In this document: positions 23,053 through 35,079 of the stretch, one piece after another | Layout of the letters: the number at the start of each line of letters is the position of its first letter | Position numbering within the stretch: the first letter of the stretch is position 1 | Source: Atherix ibis | Taxonomy: Eukaryota > Arthropoda > Insecta > Diptera > Athericidae | NCBI GenBank assembly: GCA_958298945.1 | Contig: OY282608.1 | Span: 75,750,806 to 75,814,805 of the forward strand | Length of the DNA: 64,000 bases | Direction of reading: 5' to 3' | The notes under the pieces: generated by a model | Told to the model about the DNA's origin: nothing | The model's input: only the letters and a program-made list of their open reading frames with translations | Databases searched by the model: none | Made by a program: the position numbers and the translations under genes

Positions 23053-25299
23053 TCGTTTGTTGGCTTGTTGGTTTGTTGGCTTGTTGGTTTGTTGGTTTGT
23101 CGGTTTGTTGGTTTGTTGGTTTGTTTGTTTGTTGGTTTGTTGGTTTGTTGGTTTGTTGGTTTGTTGGTTTGTTGGTTTGTTGGTTTGTTGGTTTGTTTGT
23201 TTGTTGGTTTGTTGGTTTGTTGGTTTGTTGGTTTGTTGGTTTGTTAGTTTGTTGGTTTGTTCGTTTGTTGGTTTGTTGGTTTGTTGGTTTAGTGGTTTTT
23301 TGGTTTGTGGGTTTGTTGGTTTGTTGGTTTGTTGGGTTGTAAGTTTGTTAGTTTTTTGGTTTGTTGGTTTGTTGGTTTTTTTATTTGTTGGTTTGTTGGC
23401 TTGTTGGATTGTTGGTTTGTTGGTTTGTTGGTTTGTTGGTCTGTTGGTTTGTTAGTTTGTTGGTTTGTTGGTTTGTTCGTTTGTTGGTTTTTTGGTTTGT
23501 TGTTTTGTTGGTTTGTTGGTTTGTTGGCTTGTTGGCTTGTTGCTTTGTTGGTTTGTTGGTTTGTTGGTTTGTTGGCTTATTGGCTTGTTGGTTTGTTGGT
23601 TTGTTGATTTTTGGTTTGTTGGTTTGTTGGTTTGTTGGTTTGTTGGTTTATTGGTTAATTTGTTTATTTGTTTGTTTGTTTGTTGGTTTGTTCGTTTGTT
23701 CGTTTGTTGGTTTGTTGGTTTGTTGGTTTGTTGGTTAGTTTGTTGGTTGGTTTGTTGGTTTATTGGTTTGTTGGTTTGTTGGTTTGTTCGCTTGTTGGTT
23801 TGTTTGTTTGTTGGCTTGTTGGTTTGTTGGCTTGTTGGCTTGTTGGTTTGTTGGTTTGTTGATTTGTTGGTTTGTTGGTTTGTTGGTTTGTTGGTTTGTT
23901 GGTTTGTTCGTTTGTTGGTTTTTTGGTTTGTTGTTTAGTTGGTTTGTTGGTTTGTTGGTTTGTTGGCTTGTTGGTTTTTTCGTTTGCTGGTTTGTTGGTT
24001 TGTTGGTTTGTTGGTTTGTTTGTTGGTTTGTTCGTTTGTTGGTTTGTTGGTTTGTTGGTTTGTTGGCTTGTTGGTTTGTTGGTTTGTTGGCTTGGTGGTT
24101 TGTTGGTTTGTTGGTTTTTTGGTTCGTTGGTTTGTTGGTTTGTTGGTTTGTTGGTTTGTTGGTTTGTTGGTTTGTTGCTTTGTTGGTTTGTTGGTTTTTT
24201 GGTTTGTTGGTTTGTTGGTTTGTTGGTTTGTTGGTTTGTGGTTTGTTAGTTTGTTTGTTTGTTCGTTTGTTGGTTTTTTGGTTTGTTGGTTTATTTGTTT
24301 GTTGGTTTGTTGGTTTGTTGGTTTGTTGGTTTGTTGGTTTATTGGTTTGTTGGTTTGTTGGCTTGTTGGTTTGTTCGTTTGTTGGCTTGTTGGTTTGTTT
24401 TCTTGTTGGCTTTTTGGTTTGTTGGTTTGTTAGCTTATTGGTTTGTTGGTTTGTTCGTTTGTTGGTTTGTTGGTTTGTTGGTTTGTTCGTTTGTTGGTTT
24501 GTTGGTTTGTTGGTTTGTTGTTTTTTTGGTTTGTTGGTTTGTTGGTTTGTTGGTTCGTTGGTTTGTTGGTTTGTTGGTTTGTTGGTTTGTTGGTTTGTTG
24601 GTTTGTTGGTTTGTAGGTTTGTAGGTTTGTTGGTTTGTTGGTTTGTTCGTTTGTTCTTTTGTTGGTTTTGTTCGTTTGTTGGTTTGCTGGTATGTTAGCT
24701 TGTTGGTTTGTTAGTTTGTTGGTTTGTTGGTTTGTTGGTTTGTTGGTTTCTTCGTTTGTTGGTTTGTTGGTTTGTTGGTTTGTTGGTTTGTTGGGTTGTT
24801 GGTTTGTTGGTTTGTTGGTTTGTTGGTTTGTTTGTTTGTTGGTTTGTTGGTTTGTTGGGTTGTTGGCTTGTTGGCTTGTTGGTTTGTTGGTTTGTTGGTT
24901 TGTCGGTTTGTTGGTTTGTTTGTTTGTTGGTTTGTTGGTTTGTTGGTGTATTTTTTTGTTGGTTTATTGGCTTGTTGGTTTGTTGGCTTGTTGGTTTGTT
25001 GGTTTGTTGCTTTGTTTGTTTGTTGGCTTGTTCGTTTGTTGGCTTGTTGGTTTGTTGGCTTGTTGGTTTGTTGGTTTGTCGGTTTGTTGGTTTGTTGGTT
25101 TGTTGGTTTGTTGGTTTGTTGGTTTGTTGGTTTGTTGGTTTGTTTGTTTGTTGGTTTGTTGGTTTGTTGGTTTGTTGGTTTGTTGGTTTGTTGGTTTGTT
25201 AGTTTGTTGGTTTGTTCGTTTGTTGGTTTGTTGGTTTGTTGGTTTGTTAGTTTGTTGGTTTTATGGTTTGTGGGTTTGTTGGTTTGTTGGTTTGTTGGG

Positions 25300-28200
25300 T
25301 TGTTAGTTTGTTAGTTTTTTGGTTTGTTGGTTTGTTGGTTTTTTTGTTGTTGGTTTGTTGGCTTGTTGGATTGTTGGTTTGTTGGTTTGTTGGTTTGTTG
25401 GTCTGTTGGTTTGTTGGTTTGTTGGTTTGTTGGTTTGTTCGTTTGTTAGTTTTTTTGGTTTGTTGTTTTGTTGGTTTGTTGGTTTGTTGGCTTGTTGGCT
25501 TGTTGCTTTGTTGATTTGTTGGTTTGTTGGTTTGTTGGCTTGTTGGCTTGTTGGTTTGTTGGTTTGTTGGTTTTTTGGTTTGTTGGTTTGTTGGTTTGTT
25601 GGTTTGTTGGTTTGTTGGTTTGTTCGTTTGTTGGCTTGTTGGCTTGTTGGTTTGTTGGCTTGTTGGCTTGTTGGTTTGTTGGTTTGTTGGTTTGTTGGTT
25701 TGTTGGTTTGTTGGTTTGTTGGTTTGTTGGCTTGGTGGTTTGTTGGTTTGTTGGTTTGTTGGTTTGTTCGTTTGTTGGTTTGTTGGTTTTTTGGTTTGTT
25801 GGTTTGTTGGTTTGTTGGTTTGTTGGTTTGTTGGTTTGTTGGTTTGTTGGTTTGTTAGCTTGTTGGTTTGTTGGTTTGTTGGATAGTTGGTTACTTGGTT
25901 TGTTGGTTTGTTGGTTTGTTGGCTTGTCGGTTTGTTGGTTTGTTGGTTTGTTGGTTTGTTGGTTTGTTGGTTTGTTGGTTTGTTTGTTTGTTGGTTTGGT
26001 GGTTTGTTGACTTGTTGGTTTGTTGTTTTGTTGGCTTGTTGATTTGTTGGTTTGTTGGCTTGTTGGTTTGTACGTTTGCTGATTTGTTGGTTTGTTGTAT
26101 TGTTGGTTTGTTGGTTTGTTTGTTTGTTGGTTTGTTCGTTTGTTGGTTTGTTCGTTATTGGCTTGTTGGTTTTTTGGCTTGTTGGCTTGTTGGTTTGTTG
26201 GTTTATTTGTTTGTTGGTTTGTTGGTTTGTTGGTTTGCTGGTTTGTTGGTTTGTTCGTTTGTTGGTTTGTTGGTTTATTTGTTTGTTGGTTTGTTGGTTT
26301 GTTCGTTTGTTCATTTGTTGGCTTGTTGGTTTGTTGGCTTGTTGGTTTGTTGGTTTGTTGGCTTGTTGGCTTGTTGGTTTGTTGGTTTGTTGGTTTGTTG
26401 GTTTGTTGGTTTGTTGGTTTGTTGGTTTGTTGGTTTGTTGGTTTGTTCGTTCGTTGGCTTTTTGGTTTGTTGGCTTGTTAGCTTGTTGGTTTGTTGATTT
26501 TTTGGTTTGTTGGTTAATTTATTTATTTGTTTGTTTGTTTGTTGGTTTGTTCGTTTGTTGGTTTGTTGGTTTGTTGATTTTTTGGTTTGTTTGTTGGTTT
26601 GTTGGTTTGTTGGTTTGTTTGTTTGTTGGTTTGTTCGTTTGTTGGTTTGTTTGTTTGTTGGCTTGTTGGTTTGTTGGTTTGCTGGTTTGTTCGTTTGTTG
26701 GTTTTTTGGCTTGTTGGTTTGTTGGTTTGTTTGTTTGTTGGCTTGTTGGTTTGTTGGTTTGTTGGTTTGTTGGTTTGTTGGTTTGTTCGTTTGTTGGTTT
26801 TTTGGTTTGTTGTTTTGTTGGTATGTTGGTTTGTTGGTTTGTTGGCTTGTTGGCTTGTTGGTTTGTTGGTTTGTTGGTTTGTTGGTTTGTTAGTTTGCTG
26901 GCTTGTTGGCTTGTTGGTATGTTGGTTTGTTGGTTTGTTGGTTTGTTGGTTTGTTGGTTTGTTGGTTTGTTGGTTTGTTGGTTTGTTCGTTCGTTGGCTT
27001 TTTGGTTTGTTGGCTTGTTGGCTTGTTGGTATGTTGGTTTGTTTGATTGTTGGTTTGTTCGTTTGTTGGTTTGTTTGTTTGTTGGCTTGTTGGTTTGTTG
27101 GTTTGCTGGTTTGTTCGTTTGTTTGTTTTTTGGTTTGTTGGTTTGTTGGTTTGTTGGTTTGTTCGTTTGTTGGTTTGTTCGTTATTGGCTTGTTGGTTTT
27201 TTGGCTTGTTGGCTTGTTGGTTTGTTGGTTTATTTGTTTGTTGGTTTGTTGGTTTGTTGGTTTGCTGGTTTGTTGGTTTGTTCGTTTGTTGGTTTGTTGG
27301 TTTATTTGTTTGTTGGTTTGTTGGTTTGTTCGTTTGTTCGTTTGTTGGCTTGTGTGTTTGTTGGCTTGTTGGTTTGTTGGTTTGTTGGCTTGTTGGCTTG
27401 TTGGTTTGTTGGTTTGTTGGTTTGTTGGTTTGTTGGTTTGTTGGTTTGTTGGTTTGTTGGTTTGTTCGTTCGTTGGCTTGTCCGTTTGTTGGCTTGTTGG
27501 CTTGTTGGTTTATTGGTTTGTTGGTTTGTTGGTTAATTTGTTTATTTGTTTGTTTGTTTGTTGGTTTGTTCGTTTGTTGGTTTGTTGGTTTGTTGATTTG
27601 TTGGTTTGTTTGTTGGTTTGTTGGTTTGTTGGTTTGTTTGTTTGTTGGTTTGTTCGTTTGTTGGTTTGTTCGTTGCTGGCTTGTTGGTTTTTTGGCTTGT
27701 TGGCTTGTTGGTTTGTTGGTTTATTTGTTTGTTGGTTTGGTGGTTTGTTGACTTGTTGGTTTGTTGTTTTGTTGGCTTGTTGATTTGTTGGTTTGTTGGT
27801 TTGTTGGTTTGTTGGTTAATTTATTTATTTGTTTGTTTGTTTGTTGGTTTGTTCGTTTGTTGGTTTGTTGTTTTGTTGATTTGTTGGTTTGCTTGTTGGT
27901 TTGTTCGTTTGTTGGTTTGTTTGTTTGTTGGTTTGTTCGTTTGTTGGTTTGTTTGTTTGTTGGCTTGTTGGTTTGTTGGTTTGCTGGTTTGTTCGTTTGT
28001 TGGTTTTTTGGCTTGTTGGTTTGTTGGTTTGTTTGTTTGTTGGCTTGTTGGTTTGTTGGTTTGTTGGTTTGTTGGTTTGTTCGTTTGTTGGTTTTTTGGT
28101 TTGTTGTTTTGTTGGTATGTTGGTATTGTTGGTTTGTTGCCTTGTTGGCTTGTTGGTTTGTTGGTTTGTTGGTTTGTTGGTTTGTTAGTTTGCTGGCTTG

Positions 28201-30520
28201 TTGGCTTGTTGATATGTTGGTTTGTTGGTTTGTTGGTTTGTTGGTTTGTTCGTTTGTTGGTTTGTTGGTTTGTTGGTTTGTTAGTTTGTTAGTTTTTTGG
28301 TTTGTTGGTTTGTTGGTTTTTTTTTGTTGGTTTGTTGGCTTGTTGGATTGTTGGTTTGTTGGTTTGTTGGTTTGTTGGTCTGTTGGTTTGTTGGTTTGTT
28401 GGTTTGTTGGTTTGTTCGTTTGTTGGTTTTTTGGTTTGTTGTTTTGTTGGTTTGTTGGTTTGTTGGCTTGTTGGCTTGTTGCTTTGTTGCTTTGTTGGTT
28501 TGTTGGTTTGTTGGCTTGTTGGCTTGTTGGTTTGTTGGCTTGTTGGTTTTTTGGTTTGTTGGTTTGTTGGTTTGTTGGTTTGTTCGTTTGTTGGCTTGTT
28601 GGCTTGTTGGTTTGTTGGCTTGTTGGCTTGTTGGCTTGTTGGTTTGTTGGTTTGTTGGTTTGTTGGTTTGTTGGTTTGTTGGTTTGTTGGTTTGTTGGTT
28701 TGTTGGCTTGGTGGTTTGTTGGTTTGTTGGTTTGTTGGTTTGTTCGTTTGTTGGTTTGTTGGTTTTTTGGTTTGTTGGTTTGTTGGTTTGTTGGTTTGTT
28801 GGTTTGTTGGTTTGTTGGTTTGTTGGTTTGTTAGCTTGTTGGTTTGTTGGTTTGTTGGTTAGTTGGTTACTTGGTTTGTTGGTTTGTTGGTTTGTTGGCT
28901 TGTCGGTTTGTTGGTTTGTTGGTTTGTTGGTTTGTTGGTTTGTTGGTTTGTTTGTTTGTTGGTTTGGTGGTTTGTTGACTTGTTGGTTTGTTGTTTTGTT
29001 GGCTTGTTGATTTATTGGTTTGTTGGCTTGTTGGTTTGTACGTTTGTTGGTTTGTTCGTTATTGGCTTGTTGGTTTTTTGGCTTGTTGGCTTGTTGGTTT
29101 GTTGTTTTATTTGTTTGTTGGTTTGTTGGTTTGTTGGTTTGTTGGTTTGCTGGTTTGTTGGTTTGTTCGTTTGTTGGTTTGTTGGTTTATTTGTTTGTTG
29201 GTTTGTTGGTTTGTTCGTTTGTTCATTTGTTGGCTTGTTGGTTTGTTGGCTTGTTGGTTTGTTGGTTTGTTGGCTTGTTGGCTTGTTGGTTTGTTGGTTT
29301 GTTGGTTTGTTGGTTTGTTGGTTTGTTGGTTTGTAGGTTTGTTGGTTTGTTGGTTTGTTGGTTTGTTCGTTCGTTGGCTTTTTGGTTTGTTGGCTTGTTG
29401 GCTTGTTGGTTTGTTGGTTTGTTGGTTTGTTGGTTAATTTATTTATTTGTTTGTTTGTTTGTTGGTTTGTTCGTTTGTTGGTTTGTTGGTTTGTTGATTT
29501 GTTGGTTTCTTTGTTGGTTTGTTGGTTTGTTGGTTTGTTTGTTTGTTGGTTTTTTGGTTTGTTCGTTTGTTGGTTTGTTTGTTTGTTGGCTTGTTGGTTT
29601 GTTGGTTTGCTGGTTTGTTCGTTTGTTGGTTTTTTGGCTTGTTGGTTTGTTGGTTTGTTTGTTTGTTGGCTTGTTGGTTTGTTGGTTTGTTGGTTTGTTG
29701 GTTTGTTCGTTTGTTGGTTTTTTGGTTTGTTGTTTTGTTGGTATGTTGGTTTGTTGGTTTGTTGGCTTGTTGGCTTGTTGGTTTGTTGGTTTGTTGGTTT
29801 GTTAGTTTGCTGGCTTGTTGGCTTGTTGGTATGTTGGTTTGTTGGTTTGTTGGTTTGTTGGTTTGTTGGTTTGTTGGTTTGTGGGTTTGTTGGTTTTTCG
29901 TTCGTTGGCTTTTTGGTTTGTTGGCTTGTTGGCTTGTTGGTATGTTGGTTTGTTTGTTTGTTGGTTTGTTCGTTTGTTGGTTTGTTTGTTTGTTGGCTTG
30001 TTGGTTTGTTGGTTTGCTGGTTTGTTCGTTTGTTGGTTTTTTGGTTTGTTGGTTTGTTGGTTTGTTCGTTTGTTGGTTTGTTCGTTATTGGCTTGTTGGT
30101 TTTTTGGCTTGTTGGCTTGTTGGTTTGTTGGTTTATTTGTTTGTTGGCTTGTGTGTTTGTTGGCTTGTTGGTTTGTTGGTTTGTTGGCTTGTTGGCTTGT
30201 TGGTTCGTTGGTTTGTTGGTTTGTTGGTTTGTTGGTTTGTTGGTTTGTTGGTTTGTTCGTTCGTTGGCTTGTCCGTTTGTTGGCTTATTGGCTTGTTGGT
30301 TTATTGGTTTGTTGGTTAATTTGTTTATTTGTTTGTTTGTTTATTGGTTTGTTCGTTTGTTGGTTTGTTGGTTTGTTGATTTGTTGGTTTGTTTGTTGGT
30401 TTGTTGGTTTGTTGGTTTGTTTGTTTGTTGGTTTGTTCGTTTGTTGGTTTGTTCGTTACTGGCTTGTTGGTTTTTTGGCTTGTTGGCTTGTTGGTTTGTT
30501 GGTTTATTTGTTTGTTGGTT
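25300..30520 (+). repeat. Pair of ~2.9-kb copies (25.3-27.7 and 28.3-30.5 kb)
   Basis: GGTTACTTGG at 25891 matches 28867, TTAATTTATTTATTTG at 26515 matches 29435 (offset 2920), TTCGTTCGTTGGC at 26986 matches 29897 (2911), and TTAATTTG at 27535 matches 30317 (2782). The offset shrinks stepwise, so the second copy has lost several groups of octamers. Matching ends near 27740/30515. The first copy has GGATAGTTGG where the second has GGTTAGTTGG. Confidence 0.65.
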
Positions 30521-32230
30521 TGTTGGTTTGTTGGTTTGTTAGTTTGCTGGCTTGTTGGTTTGTTGGCTTGTTGGCTTGTTGGTTTGTTGGTTTGTTGGTT
30601 TGTTAGTTTGCTGGCTTGTTGGCTTGTTGGTATGTTGGTTTGTTGATTTGTTAGTTTGTTGGTTTGTTGGTTTGTTGGTTTGTTGGTTTGTTGGTTTGTT
30701 GGTTTGTTCGTTTGTTGGCTTTTTGGTTTGTTGGCTTGTTGGCTTGTTGGTATGTTGGTTTGTTTGTTTGTTGGTTTGTTCGTTTGTTGGTTTGTTTGTT
30801 TGTTGGCTTGTTGGTTTGTTGGTTTGCTGGTTTGTTCGTTTGTTGGTTTTTTGGTTTGTTGGTTTGTTGGTTTGTTGGTTTGTTCGTTTGTTGGTTTGTT
30901 CGTTATTGGCTTGTTGGTTTTTTGGCTTGTTGGCTTGTTGGTTTGTTGGTTTATTTGTTTGTTGGCTTGTGTGTTTGTTGGCTTGTTGGTTTGTTGGTTT
31001 GTTGGCTTGTTGGCTTGTTGGTTTGTTGGTTTGTTGGTTTGTTGGTTTGTTGGTTTGTTGGTTTGTTGGTTTGTTGGTTTGTTCGTTCGTTGGCTTGTCC
31101 GTTTGTTGGCTTGTTGGCTTGTTGGTTTATTGGTTTGTTGGTTTGTTGGTTAATTTGTTTATTTGTTTGTTTGTTTGTTGGTTTGTTCGTTTGTTGGTTT
31201 GTTGGTTTGTTGATTTGTTGGTTTGTTTGTTGGTTTGTTGGTTTCTTTGTTTGTTGGTTTGTTCGTTTGTTGGTTTGTTCGTTACTGGCTTGTTGGTTTT
31301 TTGGCTTGTTGGCTTGTTGGTTTGTTGGTTTATTTGTTTGTTGGTTTGTTGGTTTGTTCGTTTGTTCATTTGTTGGCTTGTTGGTTTGTTGGCTTGTTGG
31401 TTTGTTGGTTTGTTGGCTTGTTGGCTTGTTGGTTTGTTGGTTTGTTGGTTTGTTAGTTTGTTGGTTTGTTGGTTTGTTGGTTTGTTGGTTTGTTCGTTCG
31501 TTGGCTTTTTGGTTTGTTGGCTTGTTGGCTTGTTGGTTTGTTGGTTTGTTGGTTTGTTGGTTAATTTATTTATTTGTTTGTTTGTTTGTTGGTTTGTTCG
31601 TTTGTTGGTTTGTTGGTTTGTTGATTTGTTGGTTTGTTTGTTGGTTTGTTGGTTTGTTGGTTTGTTTGTTTGTTGGTTTGTTCGTTTGTTGGTTTGTTTG
31701 TTTGTTGGCTTGTTGGTTTGTTGGTTTGCTGGTTTGTTCGTTTGTTGTTTTTTTGGTTTGTTGGTTTGTTGGTTTGTTGGTTTGTTCGTTTGTTGGTTTG
31801 TTCGTTATTGGCTTGTTGGTTTTTTGGCTTGTTGGCTTGTTGGTTTGTTGGTTTATTTGTTTGTTGGTTTGTTGGTTTGTTGGTTTGCTGGTTTGTTGGT
31901 TTGTTCGTTTGTTGGTTTGTTGGTTTATTTGTTTGTTGGTTTGTTGGTTTGTTCGTTTGTTCGTTTGTTGGCTTGTGTGTTTGTTGGCTTGTTGGTTTGT
32001 TGGTTTGTTGGCTTGTTGGCTTGTTGGTTTGTTGGTTTGTTGGTTTGTTGGTTTGTTGGTTTGTTGGTTTTTTGGTTTGTTGGTTTGTTGGTTTGTTCGT
32101 TCGTTGGCTTGTCCGTTTGTTGGCTTGTTGGTTTATTGGTTTGTTGGTTTGTTGGTTAATTTGTTTATTTGTTTGTTTGTTTGTTGGTTTGTTCGTTTGT
32201 TGGTTTGTTGGTTTGTTGATTTGTTGGTTT
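30300..32230 (+). repeat. Irregular 0.8-1.0 kb repeats of the TTCGTTATTGG family
   Basis: TTCGTTATTGG recurs at 30081, 30899 and 31801, TTCGTTACTGG at 30452 and 31278, and TTAATTTG at 30317, 31151, 31562 and 32157. The unequal spacings (818, 902, 826, 834, 411, 595) show overlapping partial duplications rather than one clean period. Confidence 0.55.
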
Positions 32231-32299
32231 GTTTGTTGGTTTGTTGGTTTGTTGGTTTATTGGTTTGTTTGTTTGTTGGTTTGTTCGTTTGTTGGTTTG

Positions 32300-34080
32300 T
32301 TTGTTTGTTGGGTTGTTGGTTTGCTGGCTTGTTGGCTTGTTGGTTTGTTGGTTTGTTTGTTTGTTGGCTTGTTGGTTTGTTGGTTTGTTGGTTTGTTGGT
32401 TTGTTGGTTTGTTAGTTTGTTGGTTTTTTGGTTTGTTGTTTTGTTGGTATGTTGGTTTGTTGGTTTGTTGGCTTGTTGGTTTGTTGGTTTGTTGGTTTGT
32501 TGGTTTGTTAGTTTGCTGGCTTATTGGCTTGTTGGTATGTTGGTTTGTTGGTTTGTTGGTTTGTTGGTTTGTTGGTTTGTTGGTTTGGTCGTTTGTTGAC
32601 TTGTTGGTTTGTTGGCTTGTTGGCTTGTTAATTTGTTGGTTTGTTGGCTTGTTGGTTTTTTCGTTTGCTGGTTTGTTGGTTTGTTGGTTTGTTGGTTTGT
32701 TTGATTGTTGGTTTGTTCGTTTGTTGGTTTGTTGGTTTGTTGGTTTGTTGGCTTGTTGGTTTGTTGGTTTGTTGGTTCGTTGGTTTGTTGGTTTGTTGGT
32801 TTGTTGGTTTGTTGGTTTGTTGGTTTGTTGGTTTGTTGGTTTGTTGGTTTGTTGGTTTGTTGGTTTGTTGGTTTGTTGGTTTTTGGTTTGTTGGTTTGTT
32901 GGTTTGTTGGTTTGTTGGTTTGTTAGTTTGTTTGTTTGTTCTTTTGTTGGTTTTTTGGTTTGTTGGTTTGTTTGTTTGTTGGTTTGTTGGTTTCTTGGTT
33001 TGTTGGTTTGTTGGTTTGTTGGTTTGTTGGTTTGTTGGTTTGTTGGTTTGTTGGTTTGTTCGTTCGTTGGCTTTTTGGTTTGTTGGCTTGTTGGCTTGTT
33101 GGTTTGTTGGTTTGTTGGTTTGTTGGTTAATTTGTTTATTTGTTTGTTTGTTTGTTGGTTTGTTCGTTTGTTGGTTTTTTGGTTTGTTGATTTGTTGGTT
33201 TGTTTGTTGGTTTGTTGGTTTGTTGGTATGTTTGTTTGTTGGTTTGTTCGTTTGTTGGTTTGTTTGTTTGTTGGCTTGTTGGTTTGTTGGTTTGCTGGTT
33301 TGTTCGTTTGTTGGTTTATTGGTTTGTTGGTTTGTTGGTTAATTTGTTTATTTGTTTGTTTGTTTGTTGCTTTGTTCGTTTGTTGGTTTGTTGGTTTGTT
33401 GATTTGTTGGTTTGTTTGTTGGTTTGTTGGTTTGTTGGTTTGTTTGTTTGTTGGTTTGTTCGTTTGTTGGTTTGTTTGTTTGTTGGGTTGTTGGTTTGTT
33501 GGCTTGTTGGCTTGTTGGTTTGTTGGTTTGTTGGTTTGTTGGCTTGTTGGTTTGTTGGTTTGTTGGTTTGTTGGTTTGTTCGTTTGTTGGTTTTTTGGTT
33601 TGTTGTTTTGTTGGTATGTTGGTTTGTTGGTTTGTTGGCTTGTTGGCTTGTTGGTTTGTTGGTTTGTTGGTTTGTTAGTTTGCTGGCTTGTTGGCTTGTT
33701 GGTATGTTGGTTTGTTGGTTTGTTGGTTTGTTGGTTTGTTGGTTTGTTGGTTTGGTCGTTTGTTGACTTGTTGGTTTGTTGGCTTGTTGGCTTGTTAATT
33801 TGTTGGTTTGTTGGCTTGTTGGTTTTTTCGTTTGCTGGTTTGTTGGTTTGTTGGTTTGTTGGTTTGTTTGTTTGTTGGTTTGTTCGTTTGTTGGTTTGTT
33901 GGTTTGTTGGTTTGTTGGTTTGTTGGTTTGTTGGTTTTTGGTTTGTTGGTTTGTTGGTTTGTTGGTTTGTTGGTTTGTTAGTTTGTTTGTTTGTTCTTTT
34001 GTTGGTTTTTTTGTTTGTTGGTTTGTTTGTTTGTTGGTTTGTTGGTTTCTTGGTTTGTTGGTTTGTTGGTTTGTTGGCTT
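32300..34080 (+). repeat. Pair of ~1.17-kb copies
   Basis: TTGTTGGTATGTTGG near 32440 matches 33607, and the rare GGTCGTTTGTTGACTTG near 32588 matches 33755, both at offset 1167. Further right the TTCTTTTGTTGG variant at 32939 matches 33994 (offset 1055), so about 112 bp is absent from the second copy. Confidence 0.7.
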
Positions 34081-35079
34081 GTTGGCTTGTTGGTTTGTTC
34101 GTTTGTTGGCTTGTTGGTTTGTTTGTTTGTTGGCTTATTGGTTTTGTTGGTTTGTTGGTTTGTTCGTTTGTTGGTTAGTTGGTTTGTTGGTTTGTTCGTT
34201 TGTTGGTTTGTTGGTTTGTTGGTTTGTTGGTTTGTTGGTTTTTGTTTTGTTGGTTTGTTGGTTCGTTGGTTTGTTGGTTTGCTGGTTTGTTGGTTTGTTG
34301 GTTTGTTGGTTTGTAGGTTTGTTGGTTTGTTGGTTTGTTGGTTTGTTGGTTTGTTGGTTTGTTGGTTTTGTTCGTTTGTTGGTTTGCTGGTTTGTTGGTT
34401 TGCTGGTTTGTTAGTTTGTTGGTTTGTTGGTTTATTGGTTTGTTGGTTTCTTCGTTTGTTGGTTTGTTGGTTTGTTGGTTTGTTTGTTTGTTGGTTTGTT
34501 GGTTTGTTGGTTTGTTGGTTTGTTGGTTTGTTGGTTTGTTGATATATTTTTTTGTTGGTTTATTGGCTTGTTGGTTTGTTGGCTTGTTGGCTTGTTGGTT
34601 TGTTGGTTTGTTGCTTTGTTTGTTTGTTGGCTTGTTCGTTTTTCGGCTTGTTGTTTTGTTGGCTTGTTGGCTTGTTGTTTTGTTGGTTTGTTGGTTTGTT
34701 GGTTTGTTGGTTTGTTGGTTTGTTGGTTTGTTGGTTTGTTGGTTTGTTGGTTTGTTCGTTTGTTGGTTTGTTGGTTTGTTGGTTTGTTGGTTTGTTGGTT
34801 TGTTGGTTTGTTAGTTTGTTGGTTTGTTGGTTTGTTGGCTTGTTGGTTTTTTGGTTTGTCGGTTTGTTGGTTTGTTGGTTTGTTGGGTTGTTGGTTTGTT
34901 GGTTTGTTGGTTTGTTGGTTTTTTAGTTTGTTGGTTTGTTGGTAATGTGGTTTGTTGGTTTGTTGGCTTGTTGGTTTGTTGGTTTGTTGGTTTGCTGGTT
35001 TGTGCGTTTGTTGGTTTTCTGGTTTGTTGGTTTGTTGGTTTGTTTGTTTGTTAGTTTGTTCGTTATTGGCTTGTTGGTT

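Larger units (their letters stand above)
16450..25300 (+). repeat. Array domain 2: mosaic of anchored monomers and TTAATTTG segments
   Basis: Segments like those of domain 1 (anchors near 18406, 20039, 21989, 22644 and 24687) alternate with segments that carry TTAATTTGTTTATTTG followed by a short TTTG run (near 16498, 17395, 19003, 20931 and 23656). The alternation suggests the two higher-order families have been spliced together by unequal exchange. The right edge is where the GCTGGTATG anchor disappears for about 13 kb. Confidence 0.65.
25300..34900 (+). repeat. Array domain 3: TTCGTTATTGG / TTCGTTCG family
   Basis: The GCTGGTATG anchor is missing. Diagnostic variants instead are TTCGTTATTGG (near 26151, 27178, 29055, 30081, 30899, 31801), its forms TTCGTTACTGG (30452, 31278) and TTCGTTGCTGG (27669), the doubled TTCGTTCG followed by GGCTTTTTGG or GGCTTGTCCG, and GGCTTGTTGGTATGTTGG. 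The TTAATTTG landmark is dense here (26515, 27535, 27817, 29435, 30317, 31151, 31562, 32157, 33128, 33340). The domain is a separately amplified subfamily of the same octamer. Confidence 0.7.

Noticed and set aside
27470..27490. CENP-B-box-like TTCGTTGG core (also near 31086 and 32098)
   Set aside because: The box needs an A four bases after TTCG and then CGGG. Here the sequence continues GGCTTGTCCG, without either, so only the TTCG part matches by chance.
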